Positions 10,080 to 22,218 of a stretch of 61,139 nt of DNA are shown here, piece after piece. A model generated the notes under the pieces. The model was not told where the DNA came from. It was given only the letters and a program-made list of their open reading frames with translations, and did not search any database. This DNA is from Azoarcus sp. TTM-91 (GTDB lineage: Bacteria > Pseudomonadota > Gammaproteobacteria > Burkholderiales > Rhodocyclaceae), in contig NZ_WUEI01000022.1 in the NCBI RefSeq assembly GCF_012911025.1, forward strand, positions 1-61,139. The letters run 5' to 3'. The translations under genes were made by a program, and so were the position numbers. Within the stretch, counting starts at the first letter, position 1. Each line of letters begins with the position of its first letter.

Positions 10080-10322
10080 ATGCCCAAGCCGGCGTCATCG
10101 CCCTCGTCGTTCGAAGCCGCCGTCTCCGAACTCGAAACCATCGTGCAGGACATGGAGTCCGGCAATCTCCCGCTGGAGCAAGCGCTGGAGTGCTACCAGA
10201 AGGGAGTCGGGCTGCTGAAGTACTGCCAGGAAACGCTGAACAAGGCGGAGCAACGGATACGCCAGCTCGAAGGAGACAAGCTGGTGGATTTCGGCCAGAG
10301 CGGCACTCAGGGGGATGCATGA
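10080..10322 (+). CDS. xseB: Exodeoxyribonuclease VII small subunit XseB
   Basis: Small subunit of the single-strand-specific exonuclease VII. The ATG at 10080 gives 80 aa beginning MPKPASSPSSFEAAVSELE, which matches the usual two-helix coiled-coil family with the LPLEQALECYQKGVGLL segment. A longer reading from 10017 would add unusual residues. The stop overlaps the ispA start (ATGA), so the two are translationally coupled. The large subunit gene xseA is not in this window. Confidence 0.93.
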   Translation: MPKPASSPSSFEAAVSELETIVQDMESGNLPLEQALECYQKGVGLLKYCQETLNKAEQRIRQLEGDKLVDFGQSGTQGDA

Positions 10323-11215
10323 ACATGAGCAACTTCCAGACCTGGATGCAGTCGGTGCAGCAGCGGATGGAAAGCGCATTGGCCGACCTCCTGCCGGACG
10401 CCGCACTCGCCCCTGACCGCCTGCATGCCGCGATGCGCTATGCGGTGCTCGGCGGCGGCAAGCGGGTGCGCCCCCTTCTGGTTCACGCCGCCGGCGAGCT
10501 GGCAGGAGCCTCACCGCAAAGACTGGATCGCATCGGCTGCGCGGTGGAGTTGATCCACGCCTATTCACTCGTCCACGACGATCTGCCCTGTATGGACGAC
10601 GACGTGCTGCGGCGCGGCAAGCCCACCGTGCATGTCGAGTACGACGAAGCCACCGCCCTGTTGGTCGGCGACGCCCTGCAAACGCTGGCCTTCCAGGTGC
10701 TCGCCGACGCCCCGCTCGCTGACAGCCACGCCACACAACTCAGCATGGTGACGCTGCTTGCCCAGGCGTCTGGCTCGCGCGGCATGGCCGGCGGCCAGGC
10801 AATCGACCTTGCAGCAGTCGGACAGCAATTGAGCCGGGCTGAACTGGAATTCATGCACATCCACAAGACGGGGGCGCTGATCCGCGCTTCCGTCCTGCTC
10901 GGCGCCCAGGCCGGCACGCCCTTGCCCACCGCAGAAATCGAACAGCTGGACCATTACGCCAAGCTCATCGGCCTGCTCTTCCAGGTGGTAGACGACATCC
11001 TCGACGCCGAAGCCGACACCGCCACGCTGGGCAAGACCGCCGGCAAGGATGCCGACAACGACAAGCCCACGTACGTGAGCCTGCTCGGCCTCGGCGAAGC
11101 CAAGCAACTGGCCGAAGACATGCTCGCCGAAGCTCGTGAGACGCTGGCCCCCATGGGTGGCCGCAGCGCGCGCCTCGAAGCGCTTGCCGACTACATCGTG
11201 CACCGCGCCTTCTGA
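10319..11215 (+). CDS. ispA: (2E,6E)-farnesyl diphosphate synthase IspA
   Basis: Condenses IPP with DMAPP and GPP to give farnesyl diphosphate. The 298-aa product has the first aspartate-rich motif in DDLPCMDDD and the second as DDILD, plus [10 protein letters not shown] at the IPP site. The ATG at 10319 overlaps the xseB stop by 4 nt. An alternative ATG lies 2 codons downstream. The order xseB-ispA-dxs is standard in proteobacteria. Confidence 0.96.
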   Translation: MNMSNFQTWMQSVQQRMESALADLLPDAALAPDRLHAAMRYAVLGGGKRVRPLLVHAAGELAGASPQRLDRIGCAVELIHAYSLVHDDLPCMDDDVLRRGKPTVHVEYDEATALLVGDALQTLAFQVLADAPLADSHATQLSMVTLLAQASGSRGMAGGQAIDLAAVGQQLSRAELEFMHIHKTGALIRASVLLGAQAGTPLPTAEIEQLDHYAKLIGLLFQVVDDILDAEADTATLGKTAGKDADNDKPTYVSLLGLGEAKQLAEDMLAEARETLAPMGGRSARLEALADYIVHRAF

Positions 11216-11250
11216 ACTCGAACATCACCCCATTTCTGCCGGACCGCTCA

Positions 11251-13110
11251 ATGCCCTATCCGAACCTGGACCGCATCGCTTCTCCCGCCGATCTGCGCGC
11301 CCTGGAGCGGCGCGAGCTCGGTTCCATTGCCGAGGAATTGCGCGCTTTCCTGATCGAGTCCGTCTCCAAGACCGGCGGTCACCTGTCGTCCAATCTGGGC
11401 ACGGTGGAACTCACCATCGCGCTGCACTACGTTTTCGATACCCCAGCCGACCGCATCGTCTGGGACGTCGGCCACCAGACCTACGGCCACAAGATCCTCA
11501 CCGGCCGCCGCGAAGCAATGAGCGGGCTGCGCCACTGGGGCGGCATTTCGGGTTTCCCGCGCCGCTGCGAGAGCGAATACGACACCTTCGGCACCGCGCA
11601 CTCTTCCACCTCCATCTCGGCCGCGCTGGGCATGGCGGTAGCGGCGCGGGATCGCGCCGATGACAGCCATGCCATCGCGGTCATCGGCGATGGCGCTATG
11701 TCGGCCGGGATGGCTTTCGAGGCGCTCAACAACGCCGGCGACATGGAAGGGATCAACCTGCTGGTGATCCTCAACGACAATGAAATGTCGATCTCGCCGC
11801 CGGTCGGCGCGCTGACCAAGATCCTCGCCCGCCTGATGTCCGGCTCCACCTACAACGCCGCCCGCCGCGTCGGCGAGAGGGTGCTGGGCGTGGCGCCGCC
11901 GGTGGCCGATTTCGCGCGCAAGGTCGAAGAACACGTGAAGGGCATGATCACGCCCGGCACGCTGTTCGAGGAATTCGGCTTCCGCTACTACGGCCCCATC
12001 GATGGCCACGACCTCGACACCCTCATCCCCACGTTGCAGAACCTCCGGAAGCTCAAGGGCCCGCAGTTCCTGCACGTAATCACCCGCAAGGGCCAGGGCT
12101 ACAAGCTCGCCGAAGCGGATCCCATCCTCTACCACGGCGTCTCCAAGTTCGACCACACCGCCGGCATCCAGCCAGCGAAGAGCAGCGGCAAGCTCACCTA
12201 CACCCAGGTATTCGGCGATTGGTTGTGCGACATGGCTGCGCGCGACCCCAGCGTCGTCGCCATCACCCCGGCAATGCGGGAAGGCTCCGGCCTGGTGCGC
12301 TTCGCCCAGGAGTACCCGGACCGCTACTACGACGTGGGCATCGCCGAGCAGCACGCACTGACCTTCGCCGCCGGCCTCGCCTGCGAAGGTCTCAAGCCGG
12401 TGGTGGCGATCTACTCCACTTTCCTGCAGCGCGCCTACGACCAACTGGTCCACGACATCGCCCTGCAGAACCTCCCGGTAGTGCTGGCGATAGACCGCGG
12501 CGGCCTGGTCGGCGCCGATGGCGCTACCCACCACGGCGCGTTCGACCTCTCCTATCTCGCCTGTCTGCCCAACCTCGTCATCATGGCGCCTGCCGACGAG
12601 AATGAATGCCGGCAGATGCTCTATACCGCTGTTCGCCATGACGGCCCCACGGCGGTCCGTTATCCGCGCGGCAGCGGGGCCGGCGTCGTTCCGGAACAGG
12701 AGATGACCGCTCTGCCCATCGGCAAGGGCGAAGTCCGCCGCAATGGCAGCAAGATCGCGTTGCTGGCCTTCGGCTCCATGCTGAGTGTTGCGCTGGAGGT
12801 CGGCGAAGCACTGGATGCCACCGTCGCCAACATGCGCTTCGTCAAACCGCTGGATGAGGCACTGATCGCCGAGCTCGCGCGCACGCACGATCTACTGGTC
12901 ACGCTGGAAGAAAATGCGGTCATCGGCGGCGCGGGCTCCGAGGTTTCCCGCGCACTCGATGCCCTGCCACAACGGCCGCGGCAACTGCGCCTGGGCCTGC
13001 CGGATCGTTTCATCGACCACGGCGATCAGGCCCAGCTGCTCGCCTCCATTGGCCTGGACAAGGCCGGCATCCTCAGCGCGATTGAGGATGCCTATCCGAG
13101 CAATAGTTGA
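11251..13110 (+). CDS. dxs: 1-deoxy-D-xylulose-5-phosphate synthase Dxs
   Basis: Thiamine-diphosphate enzyme that makes DXP from pyruvate and glyceraldehyde-3-phosphate, the entry step of the MEP pathway. The 619-aa product carries the ThDP/Mg site [18 protein letters not shown], the transketolase signature in the C-terminal half ([17 protein letters not shown]) and a C-terminal transketolase domain. It sits 35 bp after ispA on the same strand. Confidence 0.97.
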   Translation: MPYPNLDRIASPADLRALERRELGSIAEELRAFLIESVSKTGGHLSSNLGTVELTIALHYVFDTPADRIVWDVGHQTYGHKILTGRREAMSGLRHWGGISGFPRRCESEYDTFGTAHSSTSISAALGMAVAARDRADDSHAIAVIGDGAMSAGMAFEALNNAGDMEGINLLVILNDNEMSISPPVGALTKILARLMSGSTYNAARRVGERVLGVAPPVADFARKVEEHVKGMITPGTLFEEFGFRYYGPIDGHDLDTLIPTLQNLRKLKGPQFLHVITRKGQGYKLAEADPILYHGVSKFDHTAGIQPAKSSGKLTYTQVFGDWLCDMAARDPSVVAITPAMREGSGLVRFAQEYPDRYYDVGIAEQHALTFAAGLACEGLKPVVAIYSTFLQRAYDQLVHDIALQNLPVVLAIDRGGLVGADGATHHGAFDLSYLACLPNLVIMAPADENECRQMLYTAVRHDGPTAVRYPRGSGAGVVPEQEMTALPIGKGEVRRNGSKIALLAFGSMLSVALEVGEALDATVANMRFVKPLDEALIAELARTHDLLVTLEENAVIGGAGSEVSRALDALPQRPRQLRLGLPDRFIDHGDQAQLLASIGLDKAGILSAIEDAYPSNS

Positions 13111-13116
13111 GTGGTT

Positions 13117-13142
13117 TTGTCGGGAATGCTAGCATCCCGACC
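13117..13142. promoter_or_regulatory. Imperfect dyad between dxs and folE2
   Basis: GTCGGGA-A-TGCT is followed immediately by AGCA-TCCCGAC, an 11-bp inverted repeat with one bulged A and no loop. There is no T-run, so it is a poor terminator. It lies about 43 bp before folE2 and could be an operator. Function unknown. Confidence 0.4.
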
Positions 13143-13184
13143 ACTATCGGTGCCTTTCAGCCGAATACAACAGAGAACAGCCCC

Positions 13185-13994
13185 ATGAATGCCCCACACG
13201 CGGCACACGCCATTCCAGACGTCCAGAACCTGGCCGACAGCCGCCAGATCGCCATCAACAAGGTCGGCATCAAATCCATCCGCCACCCGGTGAAGGTGAA
13301 AGACAAGAATGGCGGCGTGCAACACACCGTCGCCGTCTTCAACATGTACGTCGGCCTGCCCCACAATTTCAAGGGCACCCATATGTCGCGCTTCGTCGAG
13401 ATACTGAACAGCGACGAACGCGAGATCTCGGTCGAGTCCTTCGAGCCAATGCTGCGCGAGATGGTGAAGCGCCTGGAGGCAGAGACGGGCCATGTGGAGA
13501 TGACCTTCCCCTACTTCATCAACAAGGCGGCGCCGGTATCCGGCGTGCAGAGCCTGATGGACTACGAAGTCACCTTTACCGGCGAAATCCACGAAGGCGG
13601 GCGTTATGAGTTCAAGATGAAAGTCGTGGTGCCGGTCACCAGCCTCTGCCCCTGCTCCAAGAAAATCTCCGCCTACGGCGCCCATAATCAGCGCTCCCAT
13701 GTGACCGTGACGGCGACGCTGAACGATCACCTGTGGATCGAAGAGATGGTCCAGTTGGTCGAGAGCCAAGCATCCTGCGAACTTTATGGGCTGTTGAAGC
13801 GTCCCGACGAGAAGTACGTCACCGAGCGCGCTTACGACAATCCGAAGTTCGTCGAGGACATGGTGCGTGACGTGGCAGGCCTGGTGCATGCGGAAGCCCG
13901 CATCGACGCCTATGCCGTGGAATCCGAGAACTTCGAGTCCATCCACAATCATTCAGCATACGCATTGATTGAGCGAGACAAGCGGCAAGGCTGA
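13185..13994 (+). CDS. folE2: GTP cyclohydrolase FolE2 (type IB)
   Basis: Converts GTP to 7,8-dihydroneopterin triphosphate for folate and queuosine precursors. The 269-aa sequence from the ATG at 13185 has the IB family's [21 protein letters not shown] region with the active-site Cys, and FSTYP-like IHNHSAYA near the C-terminus. Type IB enzymes work with several metals and are often used when zinc is short. The frame extends upstream to 13107 but that part overlaps dxs and is not family-like. Confidence 0.94.
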   Translation: MNAPHAAHAIPDVQNLADSRQIAINKVGIKSIRHPVKVKDKNGGVQHTVAVFNMYVGLPHNFKGTHMSRFVEILNSDEREISVESFEPMLREMVKRLEAETGHVEMTFPYFINKAAPVSGVQSLMDYEVTFTGEIHEGGRYEFKMKVVVPVTSLCPCSKKISAYGAHNQRSHVTVTATLNDHLWIEEMVQLVESQASCELYGLLKRPDEKYVTERAYDNPKFVEDMVRDVAGLVHAEARIDAYAVESENFESIHNHSAYALIERDKRQG

Positions 13995-14016
13995 TTTCAC
14001 CCGCGTAAATATGAGA

Positions 14017-14050
14017 AAAGCGGTGGACCCCAAAAGGCCACCGCTTTTTT
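14017..14050 (+). terminator. Intrinsic terminator after folE2
   Basis: AAAAGCGGTGG and CCACCGCTTTTTT form a strong stem with an ACCCCAAAAGG loop region, ending in six T, 23 bp after the folE2 stop. Confidence 0.9.
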
Positions 14051-14151
14051 GCTTTCCCATGCAAAGCGCAAACTGGCCCATTGCAAACTCGCTACCGACG
14101 GTGGCTGAGGCTGCGTGAGACGGACTCAATTCAAGCTTCTCGAACCCGAAA

Positions 14152-14184
14152 AACGAAAAACCCAGATGATTTCTCATCTGGGTT
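14152..14184 (-). terminator. Intrinsic terminator of the tRNA transcript
   Basis: Reading leftward, AACCCAGATGA / TCATCTGGGTT with a short loop is followed by a T-run. It lies just downstream of tRNA-Arg on the minus strand. Confidence 0.85.
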
Positions 14185-14194
14185 CTGAATTTTT

Positions 14195-14271
14195 TGGCGC
14201 GCCCGGAAGGATTCGAACCTCCGACCCCCTGGTTCGTAGCCAGGTACTCTATCCAACTGAGCTACGGGCGC
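14195..14271 (-). tRNA. tRNA-Arg (anticodon ACG)
   Basis: A 77-nt cloverleaf read on the minus strand. The acceptor GCGCCCG pairs with CGGGCGC, the D arm contains AGCTCAGTTGGATAGAG, the anticodon stem-loop reads CCTGG-CTACGAA-CCAGG (anticodon ACG), and the T arm contains GGTTCGAATCC. The discriminator is G and CCA is encoded. ACG is normally edited to ICG by TadA. It lies 56 bp downstream of tRNA-Ser, probably in the same transcript. Confidence 0.95.
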
Positions 14272-14327
14272 TCCGTACTGCAGAGAAGAAAAATTATAGC
14301 AGCTTTTTTTTCTTCGTCAAATTTTTT

Positions 14328-14420
14328 TGGCGGAGAGGGTGGGATTCGAACCCACGTGCCAAGTTTCCCTGACCATCCGATTTCGAGTCGGCGCCGTTAT
14401 GACCGCTTCGGTACCTCTCC
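14328..14420 (-). tRNA. tRNA-Ser (anticodon CGA)
   Basis: A 93-nt minus-strand tRNA with a long variable arm, as expected for serine. The acceptor GGAGAGG pairs with CCTCTCC, the anticodon loop is CTCGAAA (anticodon CGA), the T arm contains GGGTTCGAATCCC, the discriminator is G and CCA is encoded. The serS gene lies 1.6 kb away. Confidence 0.95.
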
Positions 14421-14458
14421 GCGCTTCCTTGCAGGCTAGCCGCCGTAAAGGAGCGCGC

Positions 14459-14464
14459 ATTATA
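14459..14464 (-). promoter_or_regulatory. -10 element of the tRNA-Ser/tRNA-Arg transcript
   Basis: A perfect TATAAT on the minus strand is followed by GCGCGC, a GC-rich discriminator like that of the promoter at the left edge, about 39 bp before tRNA-Ser. The -35 region is weak. Confidence 0.6.
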
Positions 14465-14577
14465 CGCACAAGGGCCGAGCTCTGCACCAGCACTTTTTCG
14501 CCGCCAGCCTCCGGCCGGGATTGGGCAATTGCCCTTCCCGTCGCCATCACGCAGAATCCGCCAGCCTTGAACCCACA

Positions 14578-15972
14578 ATGCTCACCTTGCGCATCCTCCT
14601 GCTGGCGCTTTTCGCCTTCATTCTGTCGGGCTGCTCGCCCAACAAGCCCCCTCGCATCGCGGATTTCCGCAGCCTGGGCGAGTTGCGCGTGGCTACCCGC
14701 CTGGATGCAATTTCCTATCGCATGGATGAGGATGGGCGCCCTTCGGGATTCGAACATGACCTGCTCGAACGCCTGGGAGCGGAGTTGGGGGTACCAGTGC
14801 GTTTCGTCGTCTATCCGGATGCGACGCGCGCTCTGGATGCCGTGCTCAATGGCGAGGCACACCTGGCCGCGGCCGGCCTGGGCCTGAATGATCGCTTTCC
14901 CCTGAAATGGTCGGCTCCCCTGCGAGAGGTGGACTACGTGCTGGCGGGCCGCATCGATGCCCCCGAGATCGAAAAGGAAAGCGAACTGGCCGGGCGTGCC
15001 ATTACCGTGCGCCGGGGGGCCTTGTCTGCCGACACGGTGGAGCAGATCCAGAAGCGGGTGCCCAACTTGACCATGCACCTGCAAGCCAAAGTGGATGATC
15101 AGACCCTGCTGGCTCAGTTGGCCGAAGGCAAGCACGACCTGATAGCGACAGACCGGGTCCATTTCGCACTCGCCGCCCAGATCTACCCTGCGCTGACCGT
15201 CGCCTACGACCTGCCGCTGAAGAGTCACATTGCCTGGGCCCTGCCAATGGAGCCCAATGATCCACTCGCGAATGAGGTCCAGATCTTCCTGGAAGAAGCG
15301 CGCGAGAGCGCACTCCTCTCCCGCATCGCCGATCGCTACTTCGGCCACGTCCGCCGCCTCGACGAGGCCGATATAAGCACCTTCTTCAGCCGCATCCAGG
15401 AACGGCTGCCTGCGCTGCGCCCACACTTCCATGATGCGCAGGCAAAGACGGGGATCGACTGGCGCTACCTCGCCGCGCTGGCCTACCAGGAGTCTCACTG
15501 GGATCCCTATGCCATTTCACCCACTGGCGTGCGTGGTTTGATGATGCTGACGGCGGACACCGCGGATCGGCTGGGAGTCAGCGACCGGCTGGATGCCCGC
15601 CAGAGCATCCTGGGCGGAGCGCGCTACTTTTCCATGCTCAAGGAGCAGTTGCCGGACGACATCGAGGATCCCGACAGGCAATGGCTGGCAACGGCCGCCT
15701 ATAACCTGGGGATGGGACACTTGAACGGCGCGCGCGCGATTGCACGTGGCATGGGGCGAGACAACGCCTCTTGGTGGGACATGAAGGCCGTGCTGCCGCT
15801 GCTGTCACGCCCTCAATACGCTGCTCGCCTCAAGGCCGGGGCGGCCCGGGGGGGAGAAGCGGTGATCATGACGGAGAACATCCGCAATTTCTACGACATC
15901 CTGGTGCGGCTGGAGCCGGCTTACGAACCGCCCCTGACGCCGCCCAGGCTGCGGCTGAGCCAGCGCCCCTGA
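14578..15972 (+). CDS. mltF: Membrane-bound lytic murein transglycosylase F
   Basis: Outer-membrane lipoprotein that cleaves peptidoglycan glycan strands to 1,6-anhydro ends. The ATG at 14578 gives 464 aa with a lipoprotein signal (hydrophobic run then LSGC). A periplasmic solute-binding type regulatory domain (about 30-270) follows, then an SLT lysozyme-like domain (about 285-450) with the catalytic glutamate in YQESHWDPYAIS and the AAYNLGMGHL segment. The start places the lipobox correctly. It is divergent from the tRNA genes. Confidence 0.93.
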   Translation: MLTLRILLLALFAFILSGCSPNKPPRIADFRSLGELRVATRLDAISYRMDEDGRPSGFEHDLLERLGAELGVPVRFVVYPDATRALDAVLNGEAHLAAAGLGLNDRFPLKWSAPLREVDYVLAGRIDAPEIEKESELAGRAITVRRGALSADTVEQIQKRVPNLTMHLQAKVDDQTLLAQLAEGKHDLIATDRVHFALAAQIYPALTVAYDLPLKSHIAWALPMEPNDPLANEVQIFLEEARESALLSRIADRYFGHVRRLDEADISTFFSRIQERLPALRPHFHDAQAKTGIDWRYLAALAYQESHWDPYAISPTGVRGLMMLTADTADRLGVSDRLDARQSILGGARYFSMLKEQLPDDIEDPDRQWLATAAYNLGMGHLNGARAIARGMGRDNASWWDMKAVLPLLSRPQYAARLKAGAARGGEAVIMTENIRNFYDILVRLEPAYEPPLTPPRLRLSQRP

Positions 15973-15995
15973 GCGCCAGCCCGCGCCGCTGAGCC

Positions 15996-17288
<1,293 letters not shown>

Positions 17289-17550
17289 TTAGTATTTCCT
17301 GAAACGTTTTTGCAATCAGTACCTTGGCGGGGGAAGCTGAAGCCCGTCCTGGGCTATATCCCGCAAGCGCCGGAGGGGAAAATCAAAAACTGCTCCGGCA
17401 CCATTTTTCCGCAGCGCAAAAATAATCAATCGTATCAATTGCTTATTGATCAATTTCTCGGCGCTTTCCCTTGCTATTCCTCCCAGACGAAGTACCCTTC
17501 AGAGGGGACCACCAAGCCTCGCAGAAGGCAATTCGTAGGAGGAGTAGAGC
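17289..17550. other. serS / 87-aa gene intergenic region with AT-rich island
   Basis: This 262-bp gap between divergent genes must hold both promoters. It includes an AT-rich stretch (17416-17460) with ATCAAT repeats and the palindrome ATTGATCAAT (17445-17454). No clear -35/-10 pair and no confident operator can be named. AGGAGG lies about 10 bp before the next start codon. Confidence 0.5.
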
Positions 17551-17814
17551 ATGCTATCTATTCGAGACTGCCTAGACTACTGCGACCTCACAGAGGATGA
17601 AGTGTCGCTGATCGCCGAACACACGGGCATTCCCGACGTTACCGCCGCCCAGATGGCTTGCGGCCTGGTGCAGACGCGCGAGGGCGTTCTGCTGTTGACC
17701 ACCTACATGCTGGATCTCGTCGAGCAAGCCACCGAGCGCGGTGAATTCGAAAAGGCCGAGCATGCGAAGCTGCTGTGCGCACGATTCATGGCGGATCATC
17801 CGCTGACCCACTGA
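17551..17814 (+). CDS. Small acidic cysteine-containing protein, function unknown
   Basis: An 87-aa soluble protein preceded by a good AGGAGG ribosome binding site. It is mostly helical in appearance, rich in Glu/Asp, and has four cysteines (about 7, 11, 37 and 76), two of them in CLDYC. No signal peptide or membrane segment is visible and I do not recognise a family. A metal or redox role is possible from the cysteines but unproven. It lies divergent from serS and convergent with rarA. Confidence 0.75.
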   Translation: MLSIRDCLDYCDLTEDEVSLIAEHTGIPDVTAAQMACGLVQTREGVLLLTTYMLDLVEQATERGEFEKAEHAKLLCARFMADHPLTH

Positions 17815-17839
17815 GTGAGTCCCGATCCCGGCGCGCCGC

Positions 17840-19162
17840 TCACCGAGCGCCGGGGTCTTCACCGGCCTCCTCGTCCAACTTCCTGAGACGGGCCAGTTTC
17901 TCCGCAATCTGCTGTTCCAGTCCGCGCGGCACCGGCTGATACCAGCCCGGTGGGGCCATGCCGTCCGGCAGATAGCTCTCGCCTGCGGCATAGGCATCCG
18001 GCTCGTCGTGCGCATAGCGATAGGCTTTGCCATAGCCAAGGTTCTTCATCAGCTTGGTCGGTGCGTTGCGCAGGTGCAGCGGAACCGGCCGCGAGCCGTC
18101 CTTGGAAACGAACTGGCGAGCGGCGTTATAGGCCTTGTATACCGCGTTCGACTTGGCCGCGCAGGCGAGGAAAATCGTCGCCTGCGCCAGGGCCAGTTCC
18201 CCTTCGGGCGAGCCCAGGCGCTCATAGGTGGAGCAGGCATTGAGGGTAATCTCAAGTGCACGAGGATCGGCCAGGCCGATGTCCTCCACCGCCATGCGCA
18301 CCAGGCGCCGGCCGAGGTAGAGCGCATCCGCGCCGCCATCGAGCATGCGGCACAGCCAGTACAAGGCAGCGTCCGGATTGGAGCCGCGCACCGACTTGTG
18401 CAGCGCCGAAATCTGGTCGTAGAAGGCTTCTCCACCTTTGTCGAAGCGGCGCAGATTGCGTGACAGCGCCTCGTCGACGAATGTGGCCGTCACCGGCGCC
18501 ACCTTGGCCGTTTCCGCCGCCACCTGAACCTGCTCGATCAGGTTCATCAATCGCCGCGCATCGCCGTCGGCAAAACCGATGAGCCGATCGCGCGCATCCT
18601 CATCGAAGCCGAGGCCGGGACAGGCATCGGCACGGGCGCGCTCGAACAGCGCCGCCATTGGCTGCTCACCGAGCGGCTCCAGTACGTAAACCGATGCCCG
18701 CGACAGCAGCGCCGAGTTCACTTCAAAGGACGGATTTTCGGTGGTCGCGCCGATGAAAGTCACCAGCCCCTGTTCGACGAAGGGCAGGAAAGCATCCTGC
18801 TGCGCCTTGTTGAACCGGTGAACTTCATCCACGAACAGGATGGTGTGGCGGCCTCGCGATTTTGCCGCCTGTGCCTGCTGGATGGCCTCGCGGATTTCCT
18901 TGACGCCGGAAAACACCGCGGAGAGCGCGACGAACTCGGCATCGAAACCCTGCGCCATGAGGCGCGCCAGCGTGGTCTTGCCGACCCCTGGCGGCCCCCA
19001 CAGAATCATCGAATGCGGCTTGCCGGATTCGAAGGCCAGCCGCAGCGGCTTGCCCGGCCCCAACAGGTGTGCCTGTCCGGCTACCTCGTCCAGGCTCTGG
19101 GGCCGCATGCGTTCGGCCAGCGGGACGCGCGGCGGCTCCAGCGCCTCGAACAGGTCAGCCAC
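17840..19162 (-). CDS. rarA: Replication-associated recombination protein RarA (MgsA)
   Basis: AAA+ ATPase related to clamp-loader subunits that acts at stalled replication forks and gapped DNA. The 440-aa product has Walker A (GPPGVGKTT, about 56-64), Walker B with LFVDEVHRF, sensor segment [12 protein letters not shown] and the C-terminal tetramerisation domain. The start is GTG at 19162, 3 nt after lolA. The order ftsK-lolA-rarA is the conserved proteobacterial operon. Confidence 0.95.
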   Translation of the reverse strand: MADLFEALEPPRVPLAERMRPQSLDEVAGQAHLLGPGKPLRLAFESGKPHSMILWGPPGVGKTTLARLMAQGFDAEFVALSAVFSGVKEIREAIQQAQAAKSRGRHTILFVDEVHRFNKAQQDAFLPFVEQGLVTFIGATTENPSFEVNSALLSRASVYVLEPLGEQPMAALFERARADACPGLGFDEDARDRLIGFADGDARRLMNLIEQVQVAAETAKVAPVTATFVDEALSRNLRRFDKGGEAFYDQISALHKSVRGSNPDAALYWLCRMLDGGADALYLGRRLVRMAVEDIGLADPRALEITLNACSTYERLGSPEGELALAQATIFLACAAKSNAVYKAYNAARQFVSKDGSRPVPLHLRNAPTKLMKNLGYGKAYRYAHDEPDAYAAGESYLPDGMAPPGWYQPVPRGLEQQIAEKLARLRKLDEEAGEDPGAR

Positions 19163-19165
19163 CGC

Positions 19166-19813
19166 TCAGCGTCCGCCCTTGCTGGTATCGTCACCGATAA
19201 CGTCTGCACCGGTCGGTGGAGTGAAGCGGAAGCGGCCGGCATCCACCGGCGGGTTGAGGACGAAGCGCGGAAAGAGCACCGTAGTCGTCTGGCCAAAGTT
19301 GTCGCGCATCTCCATCCGCTTCACTTGGGCACCAGCCAGGCCGATGCGCATCGCCTCGAAGCCACTGCCTTCCTGCCTGGGGCGCGCCTCTACCCAAGCC
19401 AGCCCCTCACTGTCGCCCCCTTCGGCGAGTTCGAAGTTCTGCTCCAGATCCCCACTGCCGAACAGGATGGCTGCCGGCGTCGCCCCCAGCGCGTCGCCGA
19501 TGCGCTTCACCGTTACCTGATTGAGGTCACGATCCCAGATCCACAGCCGTTCACCATCGCCCACCAGTAGTTGCTGATAAGGCATCTGGTACTCCCAGCG
19601 GAACTTGCCCGGCCGGGAGAAGGCGAAGCTGCCGGCGGCCTGCTGCGGCTTGCGGCCAGACTTGGCGAGCACCGTCTGCTCGAACTCGCCCTCGGCACTG
19701 CGGGTTGCCTTCACGAACTGGCGCAGTTGCTCCACGCCGCCAGCCGCCCAGGACGCCGGGCCAGCCAGCAGCAGGCCCATCGCCATCACTGCGCCAGCAA
19801 AGACGCGCTTCAT
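19166..19813 (-). CDS. lolA: Outer-membrane lipoprotein carrier protein LolA
   Basis: Periplasmic chaperone that carries lipoproteins from LolCDE to the outer membrane. The 215-aa product begins with a Sec signal ([23 protein letters not shown]) and has the LolA half-barrel features, including the GKFRWEY segment and the [11 protein letters not shown] strand. The ATG overlaps the ftsK stop by 4 nt. Confidence 0.94.
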   Translation of the reverse strand: MKRVFAGAVMAMGLLLAGPASWAAGGVEQLRQFVKATRSAEGEFEQTVLAKSGRKPQQAAGSFAFSRPGKFRWEYQMPYQQLLVGDGERLWIWDRDLNQVTVKRIGDALGATPAAILFGSGDLEQNFELAEGGDSEGLAWVEARPRQEGSGFEAMRIGLAGAQVKRMEMRDNFGQTTTVLFPRFVLNPPVDAGRFRFTPPTGADVIGDDTSKGGR

Positions 19814-22098
19814 TCCGTCTCCTTCGCCGGGACCACGACTTCCCGGTTGCCATTGCTTCCCATGGAAGAAACCAGACCGGAGCGCTCCATCTGCTCGATC
19901 AGTCGCGCCGCCCGGTTGTAGCCGATGCGCAGATGCCGCTGGACCAGCGAGATCGAGGGCCGCCGCGTCTTCAGTACCACTTCGACGGCCTGATCGTAGA
20001 GCGGGTCGGCTTCGCCATCTTCCCCACCCTCGCCGCCACCGGCCGCCTCCAGATCGTCCTCCGCCGCGGCGAGGATGCCCTCGACGTAATCCGGTGGCCC
20101 CACGCGCTTGAGATGCTCCACCACCTTGTGCACTTCCTCGTCGGCGACGAAGGCGCCATGCACCCGCACCGGCAGGCCGGTTCCCGGCGCCAGGTAGAGC
20201 ATGTCGCCCATGCCCAGCAGCGCTTCGGCGCCCATCTGGTCAAGGATGGTGCGCGAGTCGATCTTGCTCGACACCTGGAAAGCGATACGGGTCGGCACGT
20301 TGGCCTTGATCAGGCCGGTGATGACATCCACCGAGGGGCGTTGGGTGGCCAGGATCAGGTGGATGCCGGCGGCCCGCGCCTTTTGCGCCAGACGGGCGAT
20401 CAGTTCTTCCACCTTCTTGCCCACCACCATCATCAGATCGGCGAGTTCGTCGATCACCACCACGATGTAGGGCAGGGTCTCCAGCGGCTCGGGGTTCTCC
20501 GGGCTGATCGAGAAGGGGTTTGTGAGCGGCTTCTCCGCCTTGCGCGCTTCGGTCACCGCTTTGTTGAAGCCGGCAAGGTTGCGCACGCCCACCGCCGCCA
20601 TCAGTTTGTAGCGTTTCTCCATCTCGGCCACGCACCAGTTCAGCGCGTTGGCTGCGTGCTTCATGTCGGTGACCACCGGCGCCAGCAGGTGCGGAATGCC
20701 TTCGTAGATGGACAGTTCCAGCATCTTGGGGTCGACCATGATCAGCCGCACCCGCTCCGGTTCACTCTTGTACAGCAGCGACAGGATCATGGCATTGATG
20801 CCGACCGACTTGCCCGAACCGGTGGTACCCGCCACCAGCAGGTGCGGCATTTTCGCCAGATCAGCCACCACCGGCTGACCACCGATGTCCTTGCCCAACA
20901 CAACGGTGAGCGGTGAGGCCATGTCGTGGTAGGCCTTGGAGCCGATGATCTCCGACAGGCGTACCGTCTGCCGCTTCGGGTTCGGCAGCTCCAGCGCCAT
21001 GCACGACTTGCCCGGCACCGTCTCCACCACCCGCACCGACACCATGGACAGCGCGCGCGCCAGGTCCTTGGCCAGATTCATCACCTGGCTGCCCTTCACC
21101 CCGGTCGCCGGATCAATCTCGTAGCGGGTGATCACCGGCCCCGGATAGGCGGCCAGCACCTTCACCTCGACGCCGAAGTCGCCCAGCTTGGTCTCGATCA
21201 GCCGTGAGGTGAACTCCAGCGACTCGGCCGAAGGCGGCTCGCCATTGCCGCTGGGCGGATCAAGCAGCGCCAGCGGTGGAATCGCGCCCTCGGGCGCATC
21301 GGCGAACAGCGTTTGCTGACGCTCCTTCTCCACTTTCTCGGACTTCTGGATGACCGGCGTGGCTGGCTCGATGCGCAGCGGCGCAGGCTGTGCCTTCTCG
21401 GTCTTGCGCCGGCGGGTTTCAACCACCGCCTCCCGCTTTTGGGCGATCTCCTTGCCGGCCTGGCGATCCTGCCAGTTGCCAAAACCCGCCCGCGCGCGCA
21501 GCAGCGACTGTTCCAGCCAGAAACCCAGCCCCTCCACCACCGCCAGCCAGGACACGCCGGTGAACAAGGAAATGCCGCAAGCGAGCAGGGTCAGCAGCAG
21601 CAGGGTGCCGCCGGTGAAGCCGAAGGCGCCCTGCACCATCTGCCCCAGTTCCATGCCCAGCAATCCGCCGGGAGCCAGCGGCACCGCGGCGCCATGGCTA
21701 TGAAAGCGCAGGGCCTCCAGCGCGCTGCTGGTCAACAGCACGACCAGGAAACCCGCGAGCACGATGAAGAAGGAGCGGCGATCCAGCGTCAGCTGGTTCT
21801 TCAGCCGGCGGAATCCCCACATCAGCCCGTAGCCGAGAAAGATCACCCACCACCACGCGGAAACGCCGAAGAGATAGAGCAGCAGATCGGCAAGCCAGGC
21901 GCCGAAGCGGCCGCCCGGATTGGCGACGCGCTCGACCTGCGCCGCATGCGACCAGCCGGGATCGGCCTTGGTATAACCGAGCAGCACCATGCCGACGTAC
22001 AAGGACATCACGCCCAGGATGAGCCAGCGCGCCTCCTGCAGCAGCAGCGAGATCTTCTCCGGCAAGGGCTGGGAACGGGACGAGGAACGGAACAACAT
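19810..22098 (-). CDS. ftsK: DNA translocase FtsK
   Basis: Septal DNA pump that clears chromosomes from the division site and activates XerCD at dif. The 762-aa protein has four to five N-terminal membrane segments (about 20-185) and a shortish linker with charged residues (about 190-290). The motor domain has Walker A ([14 protein letters not shown]) and Walker B ([13 protein letters not shown]), and a C-terminal winged-helix gamma domain reads the KOPS signal. It heads ftsK-lolA-rarA. Confidence 0.97.
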   Translation of the reverse strand: MLFRSSSRSQPLPEKISLLLQEARWLILGVMSLYVGMVLLGYTKADPGWSHAAQVERVANPGGRFGAWLADLLLYLFGVSAWWWVIFLGYGLMWGFRRLKNQLTLDRRSFFIVLAGFLVVLLTSSALEALRFHSHGAAVPLAPGGLLGMELGQMVQGAFGFTGGTLLLLTLLACGISLFTGVSWLAVVEGLGFWLEQSLLRARAGFGNWQDRQAGKEIAQKREAVVETRRRKTEKAQPAPLRIEPATPVIQKSEKVEKERQQTLFADAPEGAIPPLALLDPPSGNGEPPSAESLEFTSRLIETKLGDFGVEVKVLAAYPGPVITRYEIDPATGVKGSQVMNLAKDLARALSMVSVRVVETVPGKSCMALELPNPKRQTVRLSEIIGSKAYHDMASPLTVVLGKDIGGQPVVADLAKMPHLLVAGTTGSGKSVGINAMILSLLYKSEPERVRLIMVDPKMLELSIYEGIPHLLAPVVTDMKHAANALNWCVAEMEKRYKLMAAVGVRNLAGFNKAVTEARKAEKPLTNPFSISPENPEPLETLPYIVVVIDELADLMMVVGKKVEELIARLAQKARAAGIHLILATQRPSVDVITGLIKANVPTRIAFQVSSKIDSRTILDQMGAEALLGMGDMLYLAPGTGLPVRVHGAFVADEEVHKVVEHLKRVGPPDYVEGILAAAEDDLEAAGGGEGGEDGEADPLYDQAVEVVLKTRRPSISLVQRHLRIGYNRAARLIEQMERSGLVSSMGSNGNREVVVPAKETE

Positions 22099-22218
22099 CA
22101 GGAGAGCCGGAGGGGAAACGACAGCGGGGGATTATATTCGATCGCTCTCCGCCGCCGTCCGGCCTTTGCCCTTGGTCACAAAGCGGGCTGTCGCCAAGGG
22201 CGGTTTCGTGCTTGAGCG

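Noticed and set aside
11248..12888. A 546-codon open frame antisense to dxs
   Set aside because: Composition is that of a mirror frame and dxs on the other strand is unambiguous.
17401..17460. Possible FNR box in the serS upstream region
   Set aside because: TTGAT and ATCAA half-sites occur but with wrong spacing or overlapping each other, so no 14-bp FNR site can be drawn.
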